Below the pieces are notes generated by a model, which did not search any database, had not been told where the DNA came from, and saw nothing but the letters and a program-made list of their open reading frames with translations. This document shows, in pieces, positions 24,000-32,825 of a DNA stretch of 41,006 nucleotides. Source of the DNA: Candidatus Aminicenantota bacterium. GTDB taxonomy: Bacteria; Acidobacteriota; Aminicenantia; Aminicenantales; Saccharicenantaceae. A program made the translations under genes and the position numbers. Each line of letters opens with the position of its first letter. Within the stretch, counting starts at the first letter, position 1. The stretch lies in the NCBI GenBank assembly GCA_014360005.1, contig JACIYI010000019.1, positions 1 to 41,006 of the forward strand. Direction: 5' to 3'.

Positions 24000-25217
24000 A
24001 TGAAAAGAGAAAAAATGGAAGCGAAAATGAAAGCAAACAACGAAAAAGAAACCACTGGGGGATTGGTAATGATGGCAGATGGCGGTCTGGAAGCCCAGCC
24101 AAGAGTTGGTAGGGGGCTGAGATTTCGCGGCTCGGATGAAGGCCGGTGCCAGGCCAAAGCTGTTTCGGCAGGGGCAGCTTGCTCGGACTATGGGGCGGCA
24201 GGGAAAAAACCTATGCTGATAAGCCTGGAGAAAGCGCGGACTCTGATCGAGGCCGGCTGGCAGGCGGCTGACCTTCATGTCCACACCTTTTATTCTTATG
24301 ATGTGGTGCCGACCAGGGAAGTTGACCCGCTGCTGCTTTACGAAAAGGCCAGGGCCAGGGGGATGAGCTTTGTCTCCTTCACCGACCATGACACTATGGA
24401 TGCCTATGACCGGATAGGTTGGACGAGGGAAGGCCTGGTGCCAGGGGTTGAGGTGAAAATTCTGGACCAGGATAAAGTCGGCCATACGGTACACATCAAT
24501 GTCTATCTGTTGAACAGGAGCCAGTTTGAAGAAATCGAGAGAATTGCCAGGGGAGCCAGGGATATTGAACTGCTGCTGGAGTATCTGAGGGCGGAGAATT
24601 TGCCCTTTACCTTCAACCATCCTTTCTGGCATGAGCCAGGCGAGAAGCTGAACGCCCGGGCCGTGGTGGAGCTGGCGGAGAAATTTCCGGTGCTGGAATA
24701 TAACCTGGGCCGTATCAAAAAATTGAACCGGCTGGTGCTGGAGCTGGCTGCAGAAAAGAATAGGGGGGTGGCCGCCGGAAGCGATTCTCACACCGGGGAT
24801 ATAGGAAGGATTTTTACCGTGGCCAGGGGTGGTGATTTCAGGGAATTTTTCGAGTCGGTGAAGAATGGAGAGTCCTGCCTGGTGACGGAAGACCTGAATT
24901 ATGATCGGATAAAGAACGAAATTTTCCAGCGGCTGGAAATGCTGATTGATAGTCATAAATGGGTGATGGGTAAGGAAGAATTAAAGATGGAGACTGGGAA
25001 TGCTCTGGCTGATGCGGTTATCGAAATGCTGTCCGGAGGAAGGGCTCAAATCCTGGGAGTGAAGAGAGCGGTTTTGAAGGGAGTGGCCAGGTTGGTCTCC
25101 AGGACAGGTTTGCCCGCCAGGATATATCTCAGGAAGCAGAATATGCTGGCCAGCCGCATCCAGCAGGAATTGAATTTCGCGGCATTGGGGGGTAGGCGGG
25201 GGGGAATTGATAAGTGA
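24000..25217 (+). CDS. PHP-domain metal-dependent phosphoesterase
   Basis: Cytoplasmic PHP-fold hydrolase. The metal-binding motifs appear in order: ADLHVHTFYSYD, SFTDHDTMDA, PGVEV, FTFNHPFWHEPG and AAGSDSHTGD. The C-terminal 90 residues are helical and basic. Start choice is uncertain: ATG 24000 has no clear ribosome site, and a low-complexity N-terminal stretch precedes the conserved helix SLEKARTLIEAGWQAADLH. ATG 24069 (after GGGGGATTGG) or ATG 24213 could be the true start. Phosphoesters of nucleotides or sugars are typical substrates; the actual one is unknown. It is followed by a palindrome doublet beginning 93 bp after the stop. Confidence 0.85.
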   Translation: MKREKMEAKMKANNEKETTGGLVMMADGGLEAQPRVGRGLRFRGSDEGRCQAKAVSAGAACSDYGAAGKKPMLISLEKARTLIEAGWQAADLHVHTFYSYDVVPTREVDPLLLYEKARARGMSFVSFTDHDTMDAYDRIGWTREGLVPGVEVKILDQDKVGHTVHINVYLLNRSQFEEIERIARGARDIELLLEYLRAENLPFTFNHPFWHEPGEKLNARAVVELAEKFPVLEYNLGRIKKLNRLVLELAAEKNRGVAAGSDSHTGDIGRIFTVARGGDFREFFESVKNGESCLVTEDLNYDRIKNEIFQRLEMLIDSHKWVMGKEELKMETGNALADAVIEMLSGGRAQILGVKRAVLKGVARLVSRTGLPARIYLRKQNMLASRIQQELNFAALGGRRGGIDK

Positions 25218-25309
25218 TAAAACAGAGTATTAGAGGCGGAGTGATAAGGGCTGATATGGGCGAGGGGATATAGGCAAAGGTAGGCAAGGGGATAGGCAAG
25301 GGTAGGCAA

Positions 25310-25404
25310 GGGGACACCTGCAGGTGTCCCCTCTTTCCTTCCGGCGGCCAAATTTTCTCCCATATAATCGACTCGACAATTCGGGGACATCTGCAGGTGT
25401 CCCC
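25310..25404. repeat. Family-1 palindrome doublet
   Basis: Copies lie at 25310-25331 (perfect) and 25383-25404 (one mismatch), with centres 73 bp apart, in the interval between the PHP and diguanylate cyclase genes. Just upstream (25267-25309) is a short imperfect tandem of TAGGCAAGGGG-like units that runs into the first arm. The spacer is close to those of the doublets at 12288 (other strand) and 29774 (shared TCTCCCATATAA-type segment). Confidence 0.9.
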
Positions 25405-25457
25405 TTTTTATTATATAATGATGGGCGTTGATGTCTCCACTTACAAAGGAGGGCAGG

Positions 25458-26828
25458 ATGAAGAGCATAACTGGCAGTGTGGTCAGGGACCAGCTTATTT
25501 TTATGCTGGGCTTTGGATTTCTGATGGGAATAATATTTCCTTTTTTTACTCTCTGGCTGTTGAAATTGCCGGCGGTCCAGGTGCTAACTCCGCTCTACTT
25601 TTCGATGTGCGTTTTGGCCGGCCTGGTAGTTGGTCTCTGTAACTATTTCATTTTCCGCGGCGTGGTTTACAGGTTTCTGTCCAGGCTCTCAGCCAAGATG
25701 GGAGTTTTTCAAGCCAAGCTTGAATCCTACCGCTCCGACCCGTCCTCGGCTGAAAAGTGCCGGGTGGAGGATTGCTATGTGGAAGCCACATCGGCCGATA
25801 TCCTGGGAACGATTTCCGGGGAGTTTAATAACCTGATTGCCTCGGTAGCTAATTTTATCGAGTTGGAAAGGACTACCGATGGCTTCCTCGATAAACTGAA
25901 ACGTAGCCTCAAACTGGAAGATGTGGCCGAGGTGGTGTTGCAGGCCTTCAGCGAATACTTCGGCGGCCAGGGCAGTTTTCTCCTGATCCTGGAGAGGGGA
26001 GAGTTCAGGCTGGTTAAGGCTCAGTCCGTTGATATCAAGAAGGAACAGATCGAGGACAGCTTCTAGCTGCAGCTCCTGCGGCAGGATAAGCCCTTGATAG
26101 TTTCCGGAATAGAGGGTGACACTATCCACCTGCACATCGGGATAGGCCAGCTTGACCCACGTCACATCGCTCTGATTCCGCTAAAATACCAGAACGAGGA
26201 TGTCGGCGTTTGCGGACTTATTTCCCGGGAGCCTTTCAAGCGTGATTTTGCCAGCCTGGAGGCCCGGAATTTCATCATTCAGGCCACGCCCTTCATTTAT
26301 AATGCTCTGATCATGAAGAGGCTGGAGGTGATGGCGGCCATTGACGAATTGACTGGTGTCCTTAACCGGAGGTTCGGCCTGAGGCGATTAAACGAAGAAT
26401 TTGAGCGGTCTAAACGCTACCGGATGCCGCTCTCAGTGGCCATGGTCGATATCGATCATTTTAAGAAAATTAATGACACCTACGGACATCAGGCGGGTGA
26501 TTTTGTTTTGAAGACTCTGGCTGGCGTTTTTACAAGTAATATCCGGGTTTCAGACCTGGTCATCAGGTTTGGCGGGGAAGAATTCCTTCTGGTCTTCAAC
26601 GGGGCCTCGGCTGTCGATGCCTATCAGATAATGGAGAAATTGAGGGTCAATGTCGAAACCATGCGCTTGCAGTACGGAGCTTTTGATTTCAAGGTGACCT
26701 TCAGCGCCGGGGTGTCCAGCTTTCCGTCGGACAAGGTCAGCGACCTGCCTAACTTAATTCACCAGGCGGACAGCGGCCTTTATAAGGCCAAGGAAACCGG
26801 ACGCAACCGAACCGTCATCAGCGCCTGA
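25458..26828 (+). pseudogene. Membrane diguanylate cyclase (GAF-like + GGDEF) with an in-frame amber codon
   Basis: Would make c-di-GMP from two GTP at the inner membrane. Two membrane segments (LIFMLGFGFLMGIIFPFFTLWLL and the SMCVLAGLVVGLCNYFIF region) precede a GAF-like sensor (about 135-295) and a GGDEF domain with DELTGVLNRR, DIDHFKKINDTYGH and the active-site loop GGEEF (372-376). RVSD five residues upstream of it fits the inhibitory I-site RxxD. Codon 203 is TAG (26064-26066) in the GAF-like part, and the same frame resumes with LQLLRQDKPLIV and continues to the end without other damage. A C-to-T change in CAG would explain it. ATG 25458 follows AAGGAGG. A recently inactivated gene, readthrough, or a sequencing error remain open. 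A restart near 26094 would leave GGDEF without its membrane anchor. Confidence 0.88.
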
Positions 26829-26833
26829 AAAAA

Positions 26834-26938
26834 GGGGACACCTGCAGGTGTCCCCTTTTTTCGCCTGCCTAAATTGTTTCTTTACTGTTAATTAGCGGGA
26901 CACAACGCCCTTAAGAGGGGACACCTGCAGGTGTCCCC
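26834..26938. repeat. Family-1 palindrome doublet after the diguanylate cyclase
   Basis: Copies lie at 26834-26855 and 26917-26938 (both perfect), with centres 83 bp apart; this is the only doublet that departs from the 73-76 bp spacing. The first starts five bases after the TGA stop and is flanked by six A and six T, an intrinsic terminator in both directions. A fragment reading CGGGACACAACGCCC lies between the two and may be a decayed third arm. Confidence 0.9.
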
Positions 26939-27042
26939 TCTTTCTGGGTGAACTTTTATCCCTTGGTTTTCGTTTATAAGGGTGAAGCCTAGTGAGGCTG
27001 ATGGCATGGATTAAATAAACCAATTTAAGGATAGAATTGAAC

Positions 27043-29769
27043 ATGAGTAAGAAAGCGATTTTCTCGACCGCAGCGATGATCTTTATCCTGTTTATTCCTT
27101 TGAGCCTGGCAGGTTTGCGGGCCGCCTCCGGAAACAGGCTGCCCGCCAAATCTGCCGATATCGACAAAGAGGCCCTGAAAAAGGCTCAGGAGCAGAAGGT
27201 GGTTCGAGCCATAAAGTTGACCGAACCAATAAAGCTGGATGGCCTGCTCGAAGAAGAAGTCTGGAAGAATAACCCGCCGGCCAACGATTTTCTGCAGCGC
27301 GACCCGGTAGACGGAGCTCCGGCCACCGAAAAGACCGAGGCCTGGGTGGCCTACGATGAGGCCAACCTTTATGTGGCTGCCTACTGCCATGACTCGGACC
27401 CGAAGGGAATGGTCGGCCTGCTGGGACGCCGCGATTCCTTTGTGGATTCGGACTGGTTTTTCTTCGCAGTCGACCCCTATTTTGACCGGCGTAGCGGCTT
27501 TCTGTTCGGGGTCAATCCGGCTGGTTCTATCGTGGATGAAGTCCTGTTCAACGATGTCAGCGAGGATGCAACCTGGGATGGCATCTGGGAAGCGAAAGTA
27601 ACCCGGGTGGCTGACGGCTGGACCCTGGAGATGAAAATTCCCTTTAACCAGCTCCGCTTCCCACGGAAGGACAGTTACACCTGGGGTGTTAATTTCCAGC
27701 GCACCATCAAGCGGAAACAGGAAAAACTGGCTTTTGCCTGGGTGCCCAAGGAAGACAGCGCCTATGTCTCGCGCTTCGCCCGGCTGGAAGGTATTGAGAA
27801 TATCAGTCCCGGCCGGCGGGTGGAGCTGTATCCTTATTCTGTCGGCCAGGCCCAGTTCCGGCCAGCCGAACCAGGCAATCCCTTTGAAACCGGCCATAAA
27901 TACCTGGGCAATGTCGGCTTTGACCTGAAAGTTGGACTGAAAAGCAACCTCAACCTCGATATCAGTATCAACCCGGACTTCGGCCAGGTGGAAGTCGACC
28001 CGGCGGTAATAAACCTGAGTGCCTACGAAACTTACTACCAGGAAAAGAGACCTTTTTTCATAGAAGGGGCTTCCATGTTCAACCACTTCGGCCGGGGCGG
28101 AGTTTACATAAATGCCAATATCAACTGGCCCAACCCGCGGTTTTTTTACAGCCGGCGGATTGGTCGGTCGCCGCAGGGCTATCCGGTTCATGAGGGCTAT
28201 GTCAATTTTCCGGACCGGTCCACTATCCTGGGGGCCTTCAAGCTGACGGGCAAAGTGGGCTCGGGCTGGAATGTCGGTTTCATCAGCGCCGTTACCGCCC
28301 GGGAATATGCCACAGTCGATGACCTGGAAGAAAGGTACAGGGACGAGGTGGAGCCGCTTTCTTACTACGGTGTCCTGCGGGCCCAGAAAGAAATCAAGGA
28401 CGGGCAGCAGGGAATAGGATTTATGGCCACCACGGTCGTCCGCGACCTTGATAACGACATCCTTTCAACCATACTCAACCGGAGGGCTTTCAGCCTGGCC
28501 ATGGACGGTTGGTCGTTCCTGGACAAGAAGAGAACCTGGGTAATCGGCGGCTGGCTGGGTGGAACCTTCGTCCAGGGCAGCCAGGAAGATATCTACCGGT
28601 TGCAGCAGTCATCCATGCATTACTTCCAGAGGCCTGACGCCACCCACGTTAGCCTCAACCCGGAAGCCACCAGTCTTAACGGCTGGGCCGGTCAATTCAA
28701 GCTGGCCAGACAGCAGGGCCATCACTTGTTTATGCTGTCGGCCGGGGCCCTGTCGCCAGGGTTTGACCCCAACGATGTTGGCTTCCAGAGTTCCGGTTCG
28801 GACCTGGTGGACGTAATGGGGCTTTATGGCTATCAATGGACCAAACCGGGGAAAGTTTTCCGGCAGTGGACGGCCATTGTTGGTGGTTCGGTGCAGTATG
28901 ATTTTGGCGGCAACCGGACCTTCAACTGCCTGGCGGCTGACTTTCAGGGTTCACTGAATAACTGGTGGAACTTTGAATATACGCTGATCTATGTGCCGGA
29001 GGCTCTGAGCAACCGCCTGACCCGGGGAGGCCCGCTGGCTCTGGTTCCGCATGGGGTAATACACCAGCTTTTTCTGAACAGTGACTCCAGGAAGCCGGTG
29101 GTGCTCCAGGGTAATTTTTCCTACGAGTGGGCTCACCGTGATTCCAGCGAATGGATGGCCGATTTTTCGGTGCGCTGGAAGCCGCGGACTAATCTCAGCC
29201 TGTCGGTCGGGCCGATGATTGGATTTTCCAAGAATGAAACTCAGTGGGTAAAGAAGGTGAGCGACCCGCTGATGACTGAAACTTTCGGAGTGCGCTACGT
29301 ATTCGGCCGGATTGACCAGAAAATCGTGGCCAGTGAAATCAGGATAAACTGGATTTTCACGCCGACCCTGAGCTTGCAGGCTTATTTGCAGCCGTTTGTT
29401 GCCGTGGGGAAGTACGACCGGTTCAAGCAGCTCAACCGGCCGCGGGCTTATGATTACCTGGTGTTCGGAGAGGGTGAGTCGACCATTAGCGAGGAAGACG
29501 GGAGCTATCTGGTGGACCCGGATGGCGACGGCCCGGCGGCTTCGTTCTATATAAATAACCCCGACTTCAACTACAAGTCGATGCGGGGTACGGTGGTGCT
29601 GAGGTGGGAGTACCGGCCGGGGTCGTTGCTGTACCTGGTCTGGACCCAGAACCGGGCTGATTTCAGCTACCCGGGGCAGCTGTCGCTGTGGCGCGACCTG
29701 GGCAACCTGTTTACGGCGCCCGGCGACAACATCTTCCTGGTGAAATTCTCCTACCGCTTCAACCTATAA
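27043..29769 (+). CDS. DUF5916 outer-membrane protein with CBM9-like domain (second copy)
   Basis: A 908-residue paralogue of the protein encoded at 12387-15347. The signal peptide is FSTAAMIFILFIPLSLAGLRA. The CBM9-like sandwich (about 60-250) has IKLDGLLEEEVW and WTLEMKIPFNQLRF. The DUF5916 region carries FGQVEVDPAVINLSAYETYYQEKRPFFIEGASMF, and the protein ends FSYRFNL, almost as in the paralogue. ATG 27043 is preferred over the TTG six bases upstream; the ribosome site (AAGGA) is a little far. Unlike the paralogue it has no cytoplasmic-looking extension before the signal peptide. Function unknown; an outer-membrane role in binding or import of glycans or peptides is inferred. Its stop TAA is followed by AAGA and a palindrome. 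Confidence 0.9.
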   Translation: MSKKAIFSTAAMIFILFIPLSLAGLRAASGNRLPAKSADIDKEALKKAQEQKVVRAIKLTEPIKLDGLLEEEVWKNNPPANDFLQRDPVDGAPATEKTEAWVAYDEANLYVAAYCHDSDPKGMVGLLGRRDSFVDSDWFFFAVDPYFDRRSGFLFGVNPAGSIVDEVLFNDVSEDATWDGIWEAKVTRVADGWTLEMKIPFNQLRFPRKDSYTWGVNFQRTIKRKQEKLAFAWVPKEDSAYVSRFARLEGIENISPGRRVELYPYSVGQAQFRPAEPGNPFETGHKYLGNVGFDLKVGLKSNLNLDISINPDFGQVEVDPAVINLSAYETYYQEKRPFFIEGASMFNHFGRGGVYINANINWPNPRFFYSRRIGRSPQGYPVHEGYVNFPDRSTILGAFKLTGKVGSGWNVGFISAVTAREYATVDDLEERYRDEVEPLSYYGVLRAQKEIKDGQQGIGFMATTVVRDLDNDILSTILNRRAFSLAMDGWSFLDKKRTWVIGGWLGGTFVQGSQEDIYRLQQSSMHYFQRPDATHVSLNPEATSLNGWAGQFKLARQQGHHLFMLSAGALSPGFDPNDVGFQSSGSDLVDVMGLYGYQWTKPGKVFRQWTAIVGGSVQYDFGGNRTFNCLAADFQGSLNNWWNFEYTLIYVPEALSNRLTRGGPLALVPHGVIHQLFLNSDSRKPVVLQGNFSYEWAHRDSSEWMADFSVRWKPRTNLSLSVGPMIGFSKNETQWVKKVSDPLMTETFGVRYVFGRIDQKIVASEIRINWIFTPTLSLQAYLQPFVAVGKYDRFKQLNRPRAYDYLVFGEGESTISEEDGSYLVDPDGDGPAASFYINNPDFNYKSMRGTVVLRWEYRPGSLLYLVWTQNRADFSYPGQLSLWRDLGNLFTAPGDNIFLVKFSYRFNL

Positions 29770-29773
29770 AAGA

Positions 29774-29867
29774 GGGGACACCTGCAGGTGTCCCCTCTTT
29801 TGCTTCTTTTCATCCTTCTCTCCCCATATAAAATTGGCCCTGATCCAGGGACACCTGCAGGTGTCCC
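29774..29867. repeat. Family-1 palindrome doublet between DUF5916 and RAYT genes
   Basis: Copies lie at 29774-29795 (perfect, 22 bp) and 29848-29867 (20-bp version), with centres 73 bp apart. The first follows the DUF5916 stop after AAGA and has TCTTTT downstream. The second lies 62 bp before the RAYT start, so the doublet is the left flank of the transposase gene. Confidence 0.92.
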
Positions 29868-29929
29868 CTCAATAAAAATTTTTGTGACCGTGATAAAAAT
29901 GGCCGGTTATCTACGTCTTTTAATATGCA

Positions 29930-30640
29930 ATGCCAAGGACAGCTAGGATAGTTTTCCCGAACGCCCCGCATCATATCATCCAGCGCGGCAACCGTAACCA
30001 GACCGTCTTCTTCACTGACGATGATAAAAAAGTATATCTCGAACTCTTAGGCCATAATTCAAGCCGCGAAAGAGTGAAAATCTGGTGTTATTGTCTCATG
30101 GATAACCATGTTCATCTAATCGCAGTTCCGGAAGATACACAAAGCCTGAGAAGGACCATTTCTGAAACCCATAAAAAATATACCCTTATGATCAATGCCA
30201 GAAATAAGTGGAAGGGTCATCTCTGGCAGGGGCGATTTATCTCCTATCCTATGGATGAAACCTACCTTTACCGGTGCATGAGGTACATAGAGCGCAATCC
30301 CGTCAGGGCTGGCCTGGTCAACCGTCCGGAAGATTATCCATGGTCAAGTGCCAGGGCCCACCTCTTTGGCATCAATGATTATATTCTAAGTCCGCTACCT
30401 CTGGCCTATAGACTGGAAGACTGGCAGGCCTACCTGAGTGAAACTGAGTGCGAACACGACATAATAACGTTTCGGGAAAGCAACAGAGGAGGCCGGCCGT
30501 TGGGGAGTGAGTTTTTCTTGAAAAGGATAGAGACGGAGCTTGGAATAAGAGTTCTGCCCCCGGAAAAGAGAGAAAGGGGACACCTGCAGGTGTCCCCTCT
30601 TACGGAGACAGATTTTAAGGCGGGCGAACCCCCAGAATAA
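29930..30640 (+). CDS. REP-associated tyrosine transposase (RAYT, Y1/HUH)
   Basis: Single-strand DNA transposase-like protein of 236 residues. Motifs in order: HHIIQRGNRNQTVFF, then CYCLMDNHVHLI with the HUH pair H60 and H62, GHLWQGRF near 97-103, and CMRYIERNPVRAGLV with the likely catalytic Tyr119. RAYTs of known type bind and cut REP hairpins. The last part is remarkable: residues about 216-223 (GHLQVSPL) are the translation of a family-1 palindrome at 30576-30597, so the natural basic C-terminus seems replaced or extended by repeat sequence, and the stop lies between the two palindromes of the flanking doublet. No good ribosome site precedes ATG 29930. The HUH and Tyr motifs are intact, so catalytic activity is possible. 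Confidence 0.9.
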   Translation: MPRTARIVFPNAPHHIIQRGNRNQTVFFTDDDKKVYLELLGHNSSRERVKIWCYCLMDNHVHLIAVPEDTQSLRRTISETHKKYTLMINARNKWKGHLWQGRFISYPMDETYLYRCMRYIERNPVRAGLVNRPEDYPWSSARAHLFGINDYILSPLPLAYRLEDWQAYLSETECEHDIITFRESNRGGRPLGSEFFLKRIETELGIRVLPPEKRERGHLQVSPLTETDFKAGEPPE

Positions 30641-30671
30641 GCGGAAAAAGGGGACACCAGCAGGTGTCCCC
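30576..30671. repeat. Family-1 doublet overlapping the RAYT 3' end
   Basis: Copies lie at 30576-30597 (perfect, inside the RAYT reading frame) and 30650-30671 (centre changed to AGCA), with centres 74 bp apart. The second fills the 35-bp interval between the convergent RAYT and M28 genes. With A-run and TCTTTT flanks it should stop transcription from both sides. On the minus strand the M28 stop TAA is followed by AAGA and the arm. Confidence 0.92.
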
Positions 30672-30675
30672 TCTT

Positions 30676-32532
30676 TTATTTGTCGGAGAAGGCGAAGACG
30701 CTCAGGTAGCCCAGCTTGATCACCCGGCTCAGCAGCTCGCCCGACGCCTTATCCGGGCTGTCACCCGGCTGGTGGTAGTCTGGATGCATGGCCGTCATGT
30801 AATATACGAACGGTTTTTTGACCGCGGCAAACGAGGAGTGGTCAGACCCACCGCTGCCCTGCCCCAGCTCCGGCTCCCGTATAAACAGGTCCAGCCCAAC
30901 GTACTTGTTCATTTCCTGCTGAATTTCGTAAAATCCCGAATCCTTGGTGGCATTGACCGTCACAAAGTATCCTGGCCTGATCTGCTTGACCAGCTCTTCC
31001 ACGCCCTGAACCTTGAACATATTCGCATAGCGGGCGAAAGTCTGCTGGTCAAACGGCCGGCTGATCATATCGTAGTTCAGGTAACCGACGGTCTTTTCTA
31101 TGGGGAAAGTCGGGTTCTGCACGTAATAACGGCTCCCCAGCAGCCCTTTCTCTTCCCCCGTCCAGAGGCAGAAAACGACACTTCTCTTCGGCTTGACCGG
31201 GTTGAGGGCCATGGCCCGGGCAATGGCTATCACTCCCACCGAACCTGAGGCGTTATCGTCAGAGCCGTTAAATATATAATCACCCCACATGCCCAAGTGG
31301 TCAAAATGAGCTCCCACCACGAAATATTCATCCTTCAGCTTGGGGTCGGAGCCTTCAATGTAACCGATGACATTCATGGTCCGAACCAGGTTGGCCTTAA
31401 CCCTGGAATTGAGGCTGACCCTGACGCCCGGCAGCTGGCGGGAAGCAGGTTTGTAGGCAGTCTCAATTTCCTTTTTCAGCTCGTCAATCGTTTTTCCGCT
31501 ATTTTCCAGAATAAGATTGGCCATTTCCCGGGTTATGGTCAGGGTGGGCACATTGCTCCTGCCCATCATCCCGGCCATCGCCTCCCGAGCCCCCGGAATG
31601 AGCATCCTGATCCTGGGTCTGTTGATAATCGGCCGTTCGTCATTCGGCCGACGGTTCTGAGCTGCGGTTAACATATTGTAAATATCGGCATCCTTCCCGG
31701 TGTTCTGAACGACCAGGACGGCTGCCGGTGACTGCTTGTAGATTTCCTCTAACTTATTGAAACCGCCCCTTCCTCTTCGCATGAACATCATCTGCATGGC
31801 CTGGGCCCGGGGAAAATACTTGTCCTTAATCTCTTTGTTCTTATTGAAAGGTGACTTGGGGTCGTCTTTGCCCGGAGCTTCGCTCAGCACCAGGACGATT
31901 TTATCCTTCAGGTTCAACCCTGTGAGTTCATCCCAGCCGACTGCCGGTTCCTTGATTCCATAACCAGCAAAAACCACCGGCCCGCTGAGGTCTTCATCGG
32001 AAGACAGGATACTCATAAAATCTATACCGCTCTGGAAAGTCCGGGACCTGGTTAAACCACCCCTGGAAACCTCAACCCTGACAGCAGTCTGGCTGTCGGT
32101 GATTTCCTTCAGGGTAAATTCCTGGAAATAGCTCCGCTCCATGGACATGGCCTGTCTGGCATTCTGTCCGGCCATGGCCCAGGCAATATTGAGCTCAGCC
32201 CTGGGCCAATCGCCGCCCGGCTTGATTCCCCACATCTTGAAGAGCGAAACCACATAGTCAGCAGCCATGGCATAGCCCCGGCTTCCCGTATCTCTTCCTT
32301 CCATCCAGTCGGAAGCCATATAGCTGAGCATCGACAGGGTATCCCTGGGGTTGATGGACTCGAACCCCAGCCTGTACTTTTCCGGAACCGGTTCGGTCTT
32401 GGAGACCAGGTTCAGGGCTCTTTTCACTTCCTCCGGCTTCATCTGCTGCTGCGACGGCATCTGAGCCAGGGAGAAGGAAAAAGCGAGTAGCACGGCTGCT
32501 ACCATCAGTAACGGCAGTAGACGCTTTTTCAT
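30676..32532 (-). CDS. Secreted M28 family metallopeptidase with PA domain
   Basis: Zinc aminopeptidase-like enzyme of 618 residues, exported by the signal peptide KKRLLPLLMVAAVLLAFSFSLA. After an N-terminal segment with DWMEGRDTGSRGY, a PA-like insert (GPVVFAGYGIKEPAVGWDEL) precedes the M28 domain. Probable zinc ligands and catalytic residues are visible: GAHFDHLG (H409, D411), GSDDNASG (D425/D426), WTGEEKGLLGS (E460/E461), YDMI (D488) and DYHQPGDSPDKA (H587). It probably frees amino acids from peptides outside the inner membrane, fitting a peptide-using lifestyle. GGAGG precedes ATG 32532. The 3' end abuts a repeat doublet. Confidence 0.92.
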   Translation of the reverse strand: MKKRLLPLLMVAAVLLAFSFSLAQMPSQQQMKPEEVKRALNLVSKTEPVPEKYRLGFESINPRDTLSMLSYMASDWMEGRDTGSRGYAMAADYVVSLFKMWGIKPGGDWPRAELNIAWAMAGQNARQAMSMERSYFQEFTLKEITDSQTAVRVEVSRGGLTRSRTFQSGIDFMSILSSDEDLSGPVVFAGYGIKEPAVGWDELTGLNLKDKIVLVLSEAPGKDDPKSPFNKNKEIKDKYFPRAQAMQMMFMRRGRGGFNKLEEIYKQSPAAVLVVQNTGKDADIYNMLTAAQNRRPNDERPIINRPRIRMLIPGAREAMAGMMGRSNVPTLTITREMANLILENSGKTIDELKKEIETAYKPASRQLPGVRVSLNSRVKANLVRTMNVIGYIEGSDPKLKDEYFVVGAHFDHLGMWGDYIFNGSDDNASGSVGVIAIARAMALNPVKPKRSVVFCLWTGEEKGLLGSRYYVQNPTFPIEKTVGYLNYDMISRPFDQQTFARYANMFKVQGVEELVKQIRPGYFVTVNATKDSGFYEIQQEMNKYVGLDLFIREPELGQGSGGSDHSSFAAVKKPFVYYMTAMHPDYHQPGDSPDKASGELLSRVIKLGYLSVFAFSDK

Positions 32533-32825
32533 TTAAACCTCCATTAATTTATCTGACAAAATTTTTAGCGTTGAAAAGAAGGAAAACAAACGGGCAGGAA
32601 AAATAAAAATATCCATCATTTTGTTTGACGTTTCTTCAGGGCATTTCTTCCATTATAGGCCAAAAAATCACAAAATAATGCCCGCCACCCAGTCTTTCTT
32701 TTTAATTTTTCGTATAGAGCGGATAAGCGCCCACCGCCTTAGCTGTTCACACCTGTCTTTTATCTCAGGAATGGCTCAGACTCATCGGACCCTGGGACTG
32801 GCAGCTCTTCTCCAAACCGGCTCCC

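Larger units (their letters stand above)
29774..30671. mobile_element. RAYT gene bounded by REP doublets (candidate element)
   Basis: An 898-bp unit: doublet (29774/29848), RAYT gene (29930-30640), doublet (30576/30650). The layout recalls IS200/IS605-type elements, where a Y1 transposase gene lies between subterminal hairpins that it recognises. Whether this unit moved as a whole is an inference. No target duplication can be judged because this family does not make one. Confidence 0.55.

Noticed and set aside
26064..26066. TAG read as pyrrolysine or as a reassigned codon
   Set aside because: No pylT or pylS in the window and no other gene here has an internal TAG; a point mutation is simpler.
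862..30671. CRISPR array from regularly spaced palindromes
   Set aside because: The repeats come in pairs at scattered loci, not in arrays. Spacers are partly alike and no cas gene is present.
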